64,000 bases of DNA from Triplophysa rosa (GCF_024868665.1 NC_079898.1:2222164-2286163), one strand, 5' to 3'; shown: positions 19,921 to 32,099, counted from the first letter of the stretch. Notes: a model not told the origin generated them from the letters alone. Made by a program: numbers and translations.

Positions 19921-21403
19921 CTGTAAACACAGACAACACGATGCGTGCACATAACATTAGATAAACAATACAATATCAGAAATTTGTTTCTGAATTTATA
20001 TGTCACAATCTTCGAGGAGGAGATTGCATCGAAAACAAAAGATTTCAGGAATCATTACCTGCCGATTGGCACAGTTTGAATCAGATGCCTAAATGAATTT
20101 TGTCTCCAGCTCTCACACTGGTGAATAACAGCAGGACTGGGGCCTAATGCTCATAAATGATCTGGGATGTTTGTTGACACGAGAGCTCTTCTGCGTCTGT
20201 CCCGACAGGCCAGTAATTAAACAAAATTATAAACATCCACCTGCTTTTCTGTCGGCTGACACTATTATGAATGATATTCTTCAAACAAAAATCTGATCTA
20301 TAAAGAAACGGGTAAATAATCAGGCTGGGGCATATTCCAATGAGGTTTCTACATTGTGTACTGAGAAACCGCTGTAAAAAACTTCATGGACGAGCCTCAA
20401 ATGATCAGGAAGACATGAAAATCAGCATTCAAAATCCTGTTAACGTGCTTTAACAAGATCATCTGCTGAGCACAAAGCTTTCTGGGTAATCTGAGTGGAT
20501 TACGCGCTTGTGTTTAAGAGGCTAATGGCATGACTCTGCGAGCACTAATGAGAGGAACAAAACGCACGTGCAAGCGCTCATATAACCCTCGCTTTCACAC
20601 ACATAACAGAGGCTTTGTTGTAACTGTGCCGTAACATTCATGCAGAAATGGAACTATAATAGCGAGATGAAATCACTTATAGTTAAGGCTGATATTAAGT
20701 GAAAGGATATAAAGGAGTCATCAGTCTATCAGTCTTCCTGACACAGCTGACGTGAGCAGGCCTGATACCATAAAATGCAGTTCTTTTTAGCTTGTGCGGG
20801 TTTTTGCTTTTCTTCAGTGTTTAGTTTGGATTCAAAATGAGTGATGTGTGTTCGAATAGATGTACAAAACAAGAGGACACACAGGTTATACTGGAGAGAA
20901 GTGGCTCCAAAATATTATTCACACAAGAAATGACCGAGAGCTTTGTGAAGCTGCAAATCACAAAAAAAGGTACCTCAAAGAAACATTTACACTGCTCACA
21001 TCAGCTTTCAAGTGTCCCAGACAAGGGGTTGAATACTTATGCAAAGAAATCATTTCAGTTTTTTAGCACTGCACAGCGACTGTTGCTCTTCGTAATGTTC
21101 ATATACACTATTGGGACAAAATAAATAAAATATGCCTATACAGAATATGTTTGTGGACTAACAAAATGATCCAGAAAGTAACAATTAAACACCACATTTT
21201 TGGGACACCAACAAACAAGTTCACAGAGAAAAATGTCAGAAAGCACCCTTCACAGCTTCCAATGATGTCTTACTCTTATCTGTGTGACCATCAATTCTGG
21301 AGTATCTTCTAAAAGAAGATCTTTTGAAGAACCGAACCAAATAAAAAAAAACTTCAACTTTAATAAATCATGAGAGAATTTGTATTTCTTACTGAACTAT
21401 CCC
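19921..21403. other. 5' portion of sequence flanking the large intron's 3' end, nothing firm
   Basis: No exons. At 21340-21403 a decayed MITE right end may be present (AATCATGAGAGAATTTGTAT, then GAACTATCCCATTA). The rest was not recognised. Confidence 0.45.
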
Positions 21404-21406
21404 ATT

Positions 21407-21845
21407 AGGGTAACTCCACCAAAGAATGACAATTCTGTCATGAATTCCACAACTTTCTTCAGACGTTTCTTCAGAACACACAGTTTCCTCCCTTCCATGT
21501 CAGTCTCCAACGGGCATCCAGAAGAGCATGCGACACATGCGTGCGGTGCAGACGCAGAAGCCAGCGTTCACAATGCCTGCGAGTTGAGCAGACGCTGGAG
21601 CTGGCTTTCTACATCAACACCAGACGTACTGTATATGCGTGCTATTTTATTTGTGGACTTTGTGGAATTGTTGAATAAAGTCGTTATTTTTGCTTTATTG
21701 CACACATAAAGTTTGCTGTCTGTGAAAGCTCTCAGACCTCACCAAAACTATCTTAATTTGTGTTCTGAAGATGAACGGTTGTGGAACGACATAGGGGTGA
21801 GTAATTCATGACAGAATTTTCGTTCTTTGGTAGAATTACCCTTTA
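21407..21845. repeat. Palindrome-ended MITE (about 440 bp)
   Basis: Left AGGGTAACTCCACCAAAGAA, right TTCTTTGGTAGAATTACCCT, with matching subterminal AATTCTGTCATGAATT and AATTCATGACAGAATT. Frames inside are non-coding. Confidence 0.85.
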
Positions 21846-22904
21846 ACCATTTGATTGTTTGCATTTCAACACTATCTGGTCAATGTAAAAATGGAATAAC
21901 TGGTTTGTGCTATGGCGTCTGATTTCTTCACATGAATTGTCTCAAGGAGATTTAATCTCATTATTATGGCACTGAGCATTTATCACTCACGGTGACAAAC
22001 AGGCAAGAACACAATATGTGACATTAGACAGCCGTATTGTATTAACGGCCTACAGAAATCTAAAGGTCTTGTGTATTGCTTTGTAACTACTGCTGTAATA
22101 TAAATGTCCTGAGGCTTTGTGAATCAACGATTGCTCACCAAAGGTGATGCCAGTCAAAATGACTGAGGTGAAGGTTGCTAGGAGACCAAGGTACCCAGCT
22201 GGAACTGTGTGTGTGTGTGTGCGCACACCCAGCTGGAAGTGTGTGTGTTTCTTTTCGAAATGTCAGTGCTGGTGTGTGAATAGACTGCCAGAGGTCTCAA
22301 TAATCATCTGCAACCCCCCACCCCCCACTGTCTCAAAACACTGACCTCTCCACCTCAGGGCTTCCTCAGGCAAACACAGCTTCAATCCATCTTCAGGCCA
22401 TGACAACGATGGGAACGGCATTTCAACCTGAGGCCAAGGGTGACACTCTGGAATAAAGAGAGCTGGCCTCTCAGTTGTGGGTTTGAGCACGGTAACAAGA
22501 CAAGATTTATCTCTGTTTTTTATGCTATTTAAAACAAAATAAGGTTAGTTGCAGGGCCCTATGCAGGATTAAAGAGTTTGTCCCAAACAAAACAATTTAG
22601 ATTTTCTTGATCTACATAGGCATTTTAGGACCTTTGGAGTGCAAATGAGATAACAATAGCTAAAGCCATGTTTGTCTTTGCATGTTTTTAGTAAACAAAT
22701 GGTCAACTGATATTTTATACAAATATTACCAGATTGAAATACAATCAATCTTTCATGAAAGAGCATTTAGGTTTGGAATGACATAAAGGTAAGAGAGTAA
22801 CAACAGAATTTCCATTATCCCTGTAACTATCCCTGTAAGTTTTTGTGCAGCTCCCTAGCTCCTGAATCAGTATATGGTGTACACGGGTCCGGACACTGGT
22901 AAGG
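21846..22904. other. slit1 intron, short GT tract only
   Basis: Nothing recognised apart from a short GT run at 22207-22224 and a C-rich patch at 22315-22328. Confidence 0.45.
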
Positions 22905-23239
22905 ACCCTATTCACTTCACATTGGGACAAGGTTCACTTATTTTCCTGCGACGTGACTGCTTAAGCGCATTGCGATACTTCACAGCTATTTATCAACAAC
23001 CAGCAAAACCGACATTGTGCTTTATTTTTTTTCTCATATTAATCTTGAGTACCTATAGAGTAGTATTGCATACTTCGTATCTTCGAAGAGTATTTAGTTT
23101 GATCACATTTATAAAAGATAGATACAGCTGTATGATTTTTTCCGAAAGCATATGGCGTGTGCGGGGGGGGGAGGGGTAGGCTGATCTAAAGCACGTGCGC
23201 ACCCATTGCCAACAAAACACAGACATCAGTTTCACTCAC

Positions 23240-23372
23240 CGCATGCGGTTCATGTCCGGCATCTTTTAGCGCTGGGACGGCTCCATATATCAGTTTCAAA
23301 CCATCTCCAAATCCAGCGTTATATCCACTGTTTATGTAACATTCATCCCCCAAATGCAGTGAACAAACAAAC
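23240..23372 (-). pseudogene. THAP-domain-like exon fragment
   Basis: The minus-strand frame reads VCSLHLGDECYINSGYNA, then LKLIYGAVPALKD. C-x2-H followed later by an AVPxxx motif is the C-terminal half of a THAP zinc-finger domain (family hallmark AVPTIF). The frame runs into CATGCG then GTGAGT, a good splice donor. The N-terminal cysteines are not visible nearby. THAP domains occur in host proteins and in P/Kolobok-type transposases, and a transposon origin is likely here. Confidence 0.5.
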
Positions 23373-23679
23373 ACTTGAACTTCGTCTCCTGTTCTCCTTG
23401 CTGCCGTGTGGGTGTGCCACGTGCTTTTCCAGGAGAATTGTCCAATAAGGGACTAAGAAAAATTGGCACGAAACAGTTTTATATGTTTGAAAAAAAACTT
23501 TCTGAAACCTGTACGATCACTGGGGGAGTGTATCGAGCACAGAAATACTACGTAATACGCCCAACTCGTTTTTTGACAAGTTGACCATGTTAAGCATGAG
23601 AAGACAGCATGTTTAACATTGTAAAGAAGTCAGAATCCATGACACACCTTTGCACCACCCCTTTAAATACTCTTTGGAA

Positions 23680-23835
23680 TTTGCATTTTATGCATTTGGC
23701 AGATGTTTTTATCCAAAGCGACTTACATTGCATTATCCTATACATGTGTTTCGCAGTATGTGCAATCCCCTGGGGTCAAACCCACGACCTTGGCGTTGTT
23801 AGGGCCATGCTCTTACCACTGAGCCACAGGAACCT
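23680..23835 (-). repeat. tRNA-derived SINE (HE1-like)
   Basis: Reads GCATTTGGCAGATGTTTTTA, TCCAAAGCGACTTACATTGC and then the reverse of a tRNA-like promoter, GGGGTCAAACCCACGACC and GCTCTTACCACTGAGCCACA. The tRNA-like head is therefore on the minus strand. Confidence 0.75.
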
Positions 23836-24069
23836 TCACCTCAGTCATTTTGACTGCTTTGTTGAGCAATCGTTGATCCTGTACAAACACTTTAATTATT
23901 CTGTTACATATTCGTGCACAAATTTGTTCTTACGTTAAATTTAACGGTTAAGTAGTTTGTGTTCCGTGCCGGTCTAGCAAAGAGTTCCGTAGCATTTCAT
24001 GATGTTTATTGAGTTTTCTTATGCGATTTCGGTTAAACGGCCCATTAAATGTCGGTTAAATGTCACGTG

Positions 24070-24312
24070 ATTTCCCCGTTCCTCTCTGGTGGAATGAGAT
24101 GCCAGCCTCCACCCTAGCTGGACAACTGAACACATACCTGTTCACAAACTGTCTACTTTCTGTTTCTTTCTTGTTGTTCATTTTTTTCTTGTCTAATCCT
24201 GCTTGAAAACATGAATTGGTAATCTGTTGTTTGGCTCATTGAAAAAATGTCACATGCTCTCTCATTTGTAAGTCGCTTTAGATAAAAAAGTCTGCAAAAT
24301 GAATACATGTAA
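24070..24312 (+). mobile_element. L2/CR1-type LINE 3' end
   Basis: The translation resembles the C-terminus of fish L2 ORF2 (LWWNEMPASTLAGQLNTYLF). The tail GTAAGTCGCTTTAGATAAAA and GCAAAATGAATACATGTAAATG is the common L2 3' end. Confidence 0.7.
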
Positions 24313-24313
24313 A

Positions 24314-24771
24314 TGAAACACTGGTTGCTGGATGTTTTCACAACATTTATAATGTCAATGTAAATCTGCATGCCATTGGTTATAGGGGTGGTTCATGTTC
24401 TTGAGCCACAAGATGTTTTTAATGGTTATTTAACAGGTCTTGATCCTTTTTTCCATGTTTATGTCAAAATGTAAAACTAATGTCAAACACATGATTTACA
24501 GAGTTCAATCTGACACTTGGGATAATTTTGAGGAAAAACGTCTTGGTTACGGATGTAACCTCAGTTCCCTGATGGAGGGAACGAGACGTTGTGTCGAGCC
24601 GACAGATGGGGTTCGCTCTTGAGAACCTATCAACTTCTGACTAGTTTAGAAAAGGCCAATGAAATTGGCGAATGAAATTTGCATGCCGGACTCCGCCCCC
24701 GGATATCCGGGTATAAAAGGGAGATGGCGTGCTGCATTCATTCACTTTTTGGTCTGAGGAGCCTGAGCATC
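24314..24771 (+). repeat. Left arm of the terminal inverted repeat
   Basis: Matches the complement of 35261-35709 over about 450 bp, from TGAAACACTGGTTGCTGG inward to the segment ending GAGGAGCC. Contains GTAACCTCAGTTCCCTGATG, AAAAGGCCAATGAAATTGGC and the TATA-type sequence TATAAAAGG at 24712. Confidence 0.92.
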
Positions 24772-24880
24772 CCTTGACCGCTGCGGTGGGCAGCCAGCGT
24801 TGTGGCAAGAAGGACACAGCTTCTTGTTCCCTCCATCAGGGAACTGAGGTTACATCCGTAACCAAGACGTTCCCTTTCTG
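24538..24880. repeat. Hairpin-capable inverted pair in the DIRS end
   Basis: CGTCTTGGTTACGGATGTAA (24539 on) is answered by TTACATCCGTAACCAAGACG (about 24851-24870), with arms of about 50 bp around a 230-bp loop. The same pair recurs at about 29230-29290 and 29465-29515. Confidence 0.9.
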
Positions 24881-25249
24881 TCGGTCTCTTGACGTTGTGT
24901 TGAGCCGACAGATGGGGTTCCTAAGGAAAACGCCACAGCGCTGTGCCGCATCACAATCTCTAGCGGAGCGACACTGACTGACCACGTCTGGAGCACTAGG
25001 TCCGGTTAGCGCTATGTGGTAGATAACTCAACTGTTCCCCGGCCTAAGGGGGCAGGGCTGCTCTGTTTAGTGATGGATGGAATGCCTGTTCTTTACCCAG
25101 TGGGGAAAGAAGGGAGGTGTAATAGCCGCTGATCCCCCTAGAGGAAGGGGGAAGGGCTTTCGCAGACGTACGCCCTACCGGCTGCCGGTCCTACACGTTG
25201 CCCTGCAGGACGCGGGCTGACACCGGTTCCACGCGTAGTTATTAGAACC

Positions 25250-25740
25250 TCACGAAGGTGTTGGGCATAGCACAACCCGCAGCTCTGCAGATGTCTGCCA
25301 GAGAGGTGCCCTGAGCCAGTGCCCATGAGGTGTGTGCCTCACTCCTAATGGGCAGGGGCGATCTTGAGATCGGTATGCCGTAGCGAGGCATCCACGATCC
25401 AGTGCGTCACCTCTGTTTGGAGACAGCCCTCCCCTTCTGCTGACCTTCAGAACAGACAAGAGCTGCTCAGAGCTTCTGAAGCTCTGCGTGCGGTCCAAGT
25501 AGAGGCGCAGTGCGCGTAATGGACTCGACACGGACGGGGTTGGGTCTTCCTCCCCGGTGGGGAGTGCCTGCAGGTTCACCACCTGGTCTCTCAGGGTAGT
25601 GGTGGGAACTTTGGGCACGTTGCCAGGCCGGGGTCTCAGGATAACGTGAGAATCACCGGGCCAGAGTTCTAGGCAATCTGTGGACACGGAGGGTGCTTGT
25701 AGGTCCCCTACCCTCTTGGAAGTGAGCGCCATCAGGAGAT
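25250..25740 (-). pseudogene. DIRS copy A tyrosine recombinase
   Basis: Frame 25250-25732 reads MALTSKRVGDLQAPSVSTD, then LRDQVVNLQALPTGEEDP and LRALRLYLDRTQSFRSSEQL. The arginine in SKRVGDLQA occupies the place of the first catalytic Arg. The later H-x-x-R and tyrosine region is shifted (ALAQGASLADICRAAG is in another frame), so the enzyme is not intact. In DIRS elements this recombinase inserts a circular DNA intermediate without target duplication. Confidence 0.82.
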
Positions 25741-26579
25741 CCGTCTTTATCGTGAGGTGAGAAAGAGCGGCAGCTCCGAGGGGCTCGAAGGGGGGGGCCT
25801 CTTGAGGCCCGCCACCTAGGTCGCAAGAGGTACGGAGCTCGGATGAGGCGGTAGCCTTCTCACGCCCCCTTAGGAACCTAATGACCAGGTTGTGCTGTCC
25901 CAGAGGCTACCCAGCAACTAGGTCGTGATGAGCAGCCGTAGCGGCAACATACACTCCCAGTGTGGAGGGAGGAGAGGTTACTCTCCAGTCTCTCTTGAGG
26001 AAGGGACAGCACGTTCCCGATCGAGCAACTCCGTGGGCCTTCTCTTCGAGAAGATCACCAGGATGAGAAGAGGCGCCACTTATGGGCGTATAGCCTCCTA
26101 GTGGCCGAGGCCCTAGTCTGAGTGGTGTCCCAACCCCCGGGGGTGGGCCACTCAGGATCTCCTCATCCCGTCCAGACATGGAAGTTCCAGGGGTCTGCCT
26201 GGTATGCCATAACGTGCCCCTTCCCCTGGGAAAGGGGGTCCTTCGCCAGGGGGATCGGCCAGGGGGGAGTTGTTGTCAAGAGCCTTAGATCCGAGAACCA
26301 AGTCCGGTTGGGCCAATAGGGCGCAAGTAGTACCACTTGATGCTCCTCTTCCCTGGCCTTGCACAAGACATGTGCAATGAGGCTAACTGGGAGGAAGGCA
26401 TACTTCCGCTTACCCCGCGGCCAGCTATGCGCTAAGGTATCCATGCCGAGGGGTCCCTCGGCCAGGGAGTACCAAAGCGGGCAATGGGAGGAGTCCAGGT
26501 AGGCAATATGTCCCCCTGTGCCTGGCCGAACTGCTCCCATATGAGCCGGACTGCGCGGGGATGGAGTCGCCACTCTCCG

Positions 26580-26960
26580 CGAGGCGTCGACTGACGAGAG
26601 AGCGCGTCGGCTGTCTTGTTCAGGTCGCCTGGGATATGTGTGGCTTGCAGGGACCTGCTGACTCCACAGGAGGAGGCGTCGGGCGAGTTGTGTTAGCTGC
26701 AGTGAGAGAATGCCACTCTGTCGATTGATATACGCCACGGCAGTTGTGCTGTCTGACCGGACCAGCACGTGCTTGCCTTGCACGAGAGGCTGCAGCCTCT
26801 TCAGTGCAAGTAGCACAGCCAACAACTCTAGGCAGTTGATATGCCAACGCAGGCGGGGGCCCGTCCACCGCCCGACACTGCGTGCCCGTTGCACATGACA
26901 CCCCACCCCTGCAGGGAGGCAATCTGTACACAACAGATCTCGTGAGTGTGCCCAGACGAG
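26580..26960 (-). pseudogene. DIRS copy A RNase H
   Basis: Minus-strand frame 26163-27080 contains GPRLRWHINCLELLAVLLAL, then KHVLVRSDSTTAVAYINRQ. Glu in CLEL and Asp in RSDST fit RNase H catalytic residues. It lies directly downstream of the RT block as in DIRS1. Confidence 0.85.
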
Positions 26961-27570
26961 CCAGTCGTCGAGATAGTTAGTACCCGCACACTTCTCTCCC
27001 CGAGGGGAGTGAGAGCGGCTCCCCCGATCTTCGTGAAGACTCGTGGGGACAGGGACAGACCGAAAGGGAGGACTCTGCACTGATATGCCCGCCCTCGAAA
27101 GCGAGACATGAAAGTAAGCGTCCTTTCAGGTTGATTGCAATGAACCAATCTTGGCATCTGGTAGACGCCAGGATGTGCTTCTGCGTAAGCATCCTGAACG
27201 GCAGCTTGAGTAGGTGCCTGTTCAGGGTACGCAGATCTAGCAACCCCCCTTTTTGGGGACGATGAAGTACGGGCTGCAAAACCTGTTGAACATCCTGGCT
27301 AGAGGGACGAGCACAATTGCTTGCCAGAGGGGTGGTGACCCTGGCCTGAAACACAGGAGCATCCTAACCTCTGACTGAGGTTGAAAGGATGTCCTGAACT
27401 TGAGCGGGCATCTGGTAAGTTGTATCGCGTAGCCGAGACGGATCGTATCCCGTAGCCACCGTGATGGTTCGGGGGCTCTAGTCAGGCTCCTAGGGACCGA
27501 GACAGGGGCTAGGGGTATGATCTGCTTCATCGACCTCCCAGGGGGTGGTTCGATGGCGAGCATTGCATAT
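26960..27570 (-). pseudogene. DIRS copy A reverse transcriptase
   Basis: Overlapping minus frames show WLRDTIRLGYAIQLTRCP, SPYFIVPKKGG, LNRHLLKLPFRMLTQKHIL, LPFGLSLSPRVFTKI and YLDDWLVWAHSRDLLCT. The catalytic YLDD is present but in a different frame from the palm start. Confidence 0.88.
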
Positions 27571-27769
27571 CCCTTGCCGTGGGGAGGCCCCCAGGAGGAG
27601 ATCGGCTCTGCTGCTTACCTGCCTGGTGATTATGTAGTCATTTGAGAGTGCTGAGGGCTACTGATTAACCTCGACATTGGGTCTCGCCATGACGCAACGT
27701 CGAGTTGCCGAATACCGTCATGTAGAGGGTGAGAGCGGCTGTGAGAAACACCCAGAGAGAGAGAGAAAA

Positions 27770-28925
27770 CTCTTAGAAGTGGGCTGTTGGGATGGGGCAG
27801 GAACCGTCCCGGATAGACCACCCAGCGATGGAATGGCTGGTGTTGGGCCCGATGGCATTCTCGATCTCCCTGGGGTCTTCCCATGAGGGCCGCTTCTGCT
27901 TTCGCCGCGGCTGCTGATGGGGCGATGGTCTCCTCTTCGATGTCCCTTCCCGGGGGGCCGCCTGAGTGGGGGGCACCAGAGCCGGAGGGCGTCGAAGAGG
28001 ACCAGGGCTGCTGGGAAGCAGATGGTGCACGGGACTCGACGGCCGAGGCGGCCGAGTAGCGGCGAGGGAGGATATGCTTGATATCCTCTGTCTGCTTCTT
28101 TACTGTCGCGAACTGCGGCTCAACAGTATCACCAAACAGCCCCCCCCCCCTTGCGAGATGGTAGTGTTGAGAAGGCGGACCTTCTCAGCGTTACTCATCT
28201 GTGCAAAGTTCAGCCAGAGGTGTCTCTCATGGACCACAAGTGTGGACATCACCCGACCCAGGGCCCGCGCGGTCACCTTCGGTCACCCATAGAGCGAGGT
28301 CGGTGGCGGCGCAGAGTTCCTGCATAAGCGCTGGGTTGGTCTTACCCTTGTGGAGCTCTCTCAATGCCTTGGCCTTGCAGGAGCCATAGCGTGGAGAGAG
28401 GAGGCAGCTTGGCCCGCAGCAATGTAAACTCTCGACACCGGAGATGCCGAGACCCTCCATGCTTTGGAGGAGAGTCTAGGTCGAGCCCCCCAGGTGGCCG
28501 CCGCCTGCGGGCACGAGTGCAGCGCGGCAGCATGCTCCACCTGGGGGACATCAACATATCCTCTAGCTGCCTCACCCTCGAGGGAAGAGAGGGTGACAGA
28601 ACTTGTTTGACGTGAACGTGCTGGAAAGGGGCGTTCCAGGTCTTACTAAGTTCTTCATGCACTTCCGGTAAACACGGCACTGGGGGCGGGCGCGGCCTGG
28701 AGCTGCGCTCAAACCCGAGGCACCATGTAACCAGCCGCAAGCGCTGGGAAAGGCAGTGCGGGCACTGCAACCCAATGTTCACGGCGGTCCGGGAAAGCAT
28801 GGCTGACATTTCGACATTCCTGGGCTCGACCCCCCGAGGGAGGGATCCCGAGGAATTGTCGGAGTCGGATGGCAGTATGTCACCCCCCGATGCTGCAAGA
28901 GACATCTCATCACCACGCATCGTGT
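27770..28925 (-). pseudogene. DIRS copy A gag-like ORF
   Basis: The minus frame opens MRGDEMSLAASGGDILPSDS and continues VEMSAMLSRTAVNIGLQCP, with a later shifted block ALRELHKGKTNPALMQEL. The same blocks occur in copy B. This matches, by memory, the ORF1 of zebrafish DIRS elements. A run of ten C at 28140-28149 adds a shift. Confidence 0.75.
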
Positions 28926-29228
28926 CCGAATACGTGGTTTGAGGAACAAGACGGTGGGACCGTCTCCTGGGGAACGGTCAGATGAGCTAGACGAGCTGCG
29001 AACGGTCCGTGAGTCAGTGGCTGGCGGATTAACGCTCACAGTAATCCTCATATCACCCTCGCTGCTTGCCGTAGCAGGCGGCAGGGCCGTAGTCCTGCCG
29101 TCACGGAACGGGGAGCAAACGAGGTGGTGCTGAGTCCTGTGGGAACACAGCCACCCATGAATGCAATGTCTGAATCGTCATCCGCCCGCACTGCGGGCAG
29201 GACGTATCCACAAAGGCTGCCCCAGTGT

Positions 29229-29520
29229 GCTGGAAACGTCTTGGTTATGGATGTAACCTCGGTTCCCTGATGGAGGGAACGAGACGTTGTGTCGAACCGA
29301 CAGAATGGGGTTTGTCTTGAGAACCTATCATCTTCTGAGTATTTAGAAAAGGCCAATGAAAATTGGCGAATTGTGCTCATTCATTCACCTTTGGTCTGAG
29401 GAGCCTAAAGCATCCTCCCCCGACCGCTGGGGTGGGCGGCCAGTGTTGTGGCATGAGGAACACAGCGTCTCGTTCCCTCCATCAGGGAACCGAGATTACA
29501 TCCGTAACCAAGACGTTCCC
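29229..29520. repeat. Junction of the two DIRS copies (internal copy of the end repeat)
   Basis: At about 29228 the upstream gag side of copy A stops (AGTGTGCTGGAAACG) and a shortened end repeat starts, AACGTCTTGGTTATGGATGT. It has the CAATGAAAATTGGCGAATTG segment but lacks the TATA part present at 24712. Copy A therefore lost its own 5' end, or the copies recombined here. Confidence 0.75.
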
Positions 29521-30299
29521 TTTCTGTCGGTCTCTCGACGTTGTGTCGAACCGACAGAATGGGGTTCCTATGGAAAACGCCACAGCACTGAGCCACGTCA
29601 CAATCTCTGCGGAGCGACGTTGACTGGCCTGGGCGAGTCAGACGAACACGCTAGCGCGAAATTATGACCTTCCAGTGGAGAGGAAGGGGGACCCAGAGCT
29701 TTCCACAAAAAGTTGGGAAGCCCCCTAACGCCGGCCGTCACGGACGGAGGCCTGATTCTCTAAATGGCGAGAAGCCGCCCGGCACCGTACGGGCCACTGG
29801 GTAAGCATCATTCCCCCCTGGGGGAAAAACGCTGCAGAGGCCACTACCTACCGTAGGGAGGAATTAGTGGAGACACCACATGGTCTCACCATCAGGGGAG
29901 AACTCATGGGAGGAATGTGCGGACTGCAGGAGTTAACCGCAAGGTGGGAGTCCACCTGGGGAGGTCATGGGTTGCCAAGGTGGGAACCATTCATGAGGAT
30001 ACATCAGACGGAACAGCCCACGGAGGGGGGGTTACCACGTCTGGAGCACTAGGTCCGGTTAGAGCTATGTGGGAGATAACTCAACTGTTCCCCGGCCTAA
30101 GGGGGCAGGGCTGCTCTGCCCAGCCTGTCCCCTGGAAGGGTGCTTAGTGATGGATGGAATGCCTGTTCTTTACCCGAGGGGAAAGAAGTGAGGCGGGATC
30201 GCCACTGCTCCCCCCGGAGGGGGAAGGGCTTCCGCAGGCGTACGCCCTACCGGCTGCCGGTCCCACACCTTGCCAGGATGCGGGCTGACACCGGTTCCG

Positions 30300-30840
30300 C
30301 GCGTAGGTATTAGAACCTCACGGAGTTGTTGGGCATAGCCCAACCCGCAGCTCTGCAGATGTCTGCCAGAGAGGCGCCCTGAGCCAGTGCCCATGAGGGG
30401 TGTGCCTCACCCCCAACGGGCAGGGGCGAAATGAGATCGGTATGCCCTAACGAGGGCATCCACGATCCAGTGCGCCAGCCTCTGTTTGGAGACAGCCCTC
30501 CCTTCTGCTGACCTCCGAAACAGACAAAGAGCTGCTCAGAGCTTCTGGGCTCTGCGTGCGGTCCAAGTAGAGGCGCCGTGCGCGTACTGGACACAACACG
30601 GATAGGTTGGGTCTTCCTCCCCGGTGGGGAGCGCCTGCAGGTTCACCACCTGGTCTCTCGGGAGAGTGGTGGGAACCTTGGGCACGTAGCCGGGGCGGGG
30701 TCTCAAGATAACGTGAGAATCCCGGCCCCGAGTTCTAGGCAATCTGTGGACACGGAGGGTGCTTGTAGATCCCCTACCCTCTTGGAGGTGAGCGCCATGC
30801 GGAAAGCCGTCTTTATCAAGACTGAGAAAGAGCGGCAACC
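30300..30840 (-). pseudogene. DIRS copy B tyrosine recombinase
   Basis: Minus frames show TSTLRVHRLPRTRGRDSH and LPRDQVVNLQALPTGEEDP, then WALAQGASLADICRAAGWA and MPNNSVRF near the end. The latter is the segment before the catalytic tyrosine. At least two shifts separate the blocks. Confidence 0.8.
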
Positions 30841-31439
30841 CCGAGAGGCTCGAAGGGGGCGGGGCCTCTTGAGGCCCGCCACCTAGGTCGCAAGAGGGTA
30901 CGGAGCGCGGGTAAGGTGGTCACCCTCTCGCGCCCCTTAGGAACCTAATGACCAGGCCGTGCTGTCCCAGAGGCTACCCAGCACTTGGGTCATGATGAGC
31001 GGCCGTAGCGGCTACATACATTCCCAGTGTGGAGGGGGAGAGGTTACTCCCCCGTCTCTCTTGAGGACGGGACAGCTCGTACCCGACCGAGCAACTCCGC
31101 GGGTCTTCTCGCCGAGAAGAGCACCAGGACGAGAAGAGGCGCCACCTATGGGCGTATAGCCGCCCAGTGGCCGAAGCCCTAGCCTGAGTGACGTCCCAAC
31201 CGGACTGGGGGTGGGTCACTCAGGATCTCCTCGTCCCGTCCAGACATGGAGACCAGGTTTTGCCTGGGATGCCGTAACGTGCCCCTTCCCCTGGGGAAGC
31301 TGTCCGCCAGGGGGAGCGGCCAGGGGGGAGTTGTTGTCAGAGCCTCAGCTCCGAGAACCAAGTCCTGGTTAGGCCGAAGGGGCGTAACTAGTACCACTTG
31401 ATGCTCCTCTTCCCTGGCCTTGCACAGGCCCTGTGCAAT

Positions 31440-31990
31440 GAGGCTCACTGGGGGGAAGCGTACTTCCGCTTGTCCCGCGGCCAGCTGTGCGCAAGGGCAT
31501 CCGTGCCGAGGGTCCTCGGACAGGGAGTACCCAAGCGGACAATGGGAGGAGTTCGGGGAGGCAACAGGACCACCTGTGCCTGGCCAAACTGCCCCCAAAT
31601 GAGCCGGCTGCGCGGGGAGGGAGTCGCCACTCTCCGCAAGGCGTCAACTGACGAGAGAGCACATCGGCTGTCTGGTTCAGGACGCCTGGGATGTGAGTGG
31701 CTCGCAGGGAGCTGATCACCTGCTGACTCCAGAGGAGGAGGCGTCGGGCGAGTCATGTTAGCTGCTGTGAGTGAAGAATACGCCACAGCAGCTGTGCTGT
31801 CCGACCGGACCAGCACGTGCTTCCCTGCACGAGAGGAAGTTCCTCAATGCAAGTAGCACAACACACAACTCTAGGCAGTTGAATGCCAACACAGGCGGGG
31901 GCCCGTCCACCGCCCCGACACTGCTCGCCCGTTGCACACGGCACCCCTTAGGGTGTGTTGGCAGAAAAGCGTGTGACCAACGCCTGCTGC
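31440..31990 (-). pseudogene. DIRS copy B RNase H
   Basis: Minus frames show MLVRSDSTAAVAYS and HIPGVLNQTADVLSRQL, the RNase H core and C-terminal part. The core block around the first catalytic Asp/Glu is in another frame (PPVLAFNCLELCVVLLAL). Confidence 0.8.
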
Positions 31991-32099
31991 CGGTGTGCCA
32001 CGCTCTCCAAGGAACTTGACTCTGCCGCCAGTGTTGGAGCGGTCGTATATGCATCGACCCGAGGGGGGTCACCCCGCCGAGGATGCCATGAATCCCAGG

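Larger units (their letters stand above)
22905..24010. repeat. Dispersed repeat, copy 2, with an 830-bp insertion
   Basis: Left part 22905-23060 and right part 23885-24010 match 10570-10880 block by block. The middle (about 23060-23885) is absent from copy 1 and contains the THAP-like piece and a SINE. Confidence 0.7.

Noticed and set aside
20837..21124. 95-residue frame beginning MSDVCSNRCTKQEDT
   Set aside because: Looks like intron or old repeat. No recognisable domain, and no slit1 exon is missing at this place.
23680..23835. Possible tRNA gene on the minus strand
   Set aside because: Only a tRNA-like promoter of a SINE is present. The cloverleaf cannot be completed, and typical SINE body text follows.
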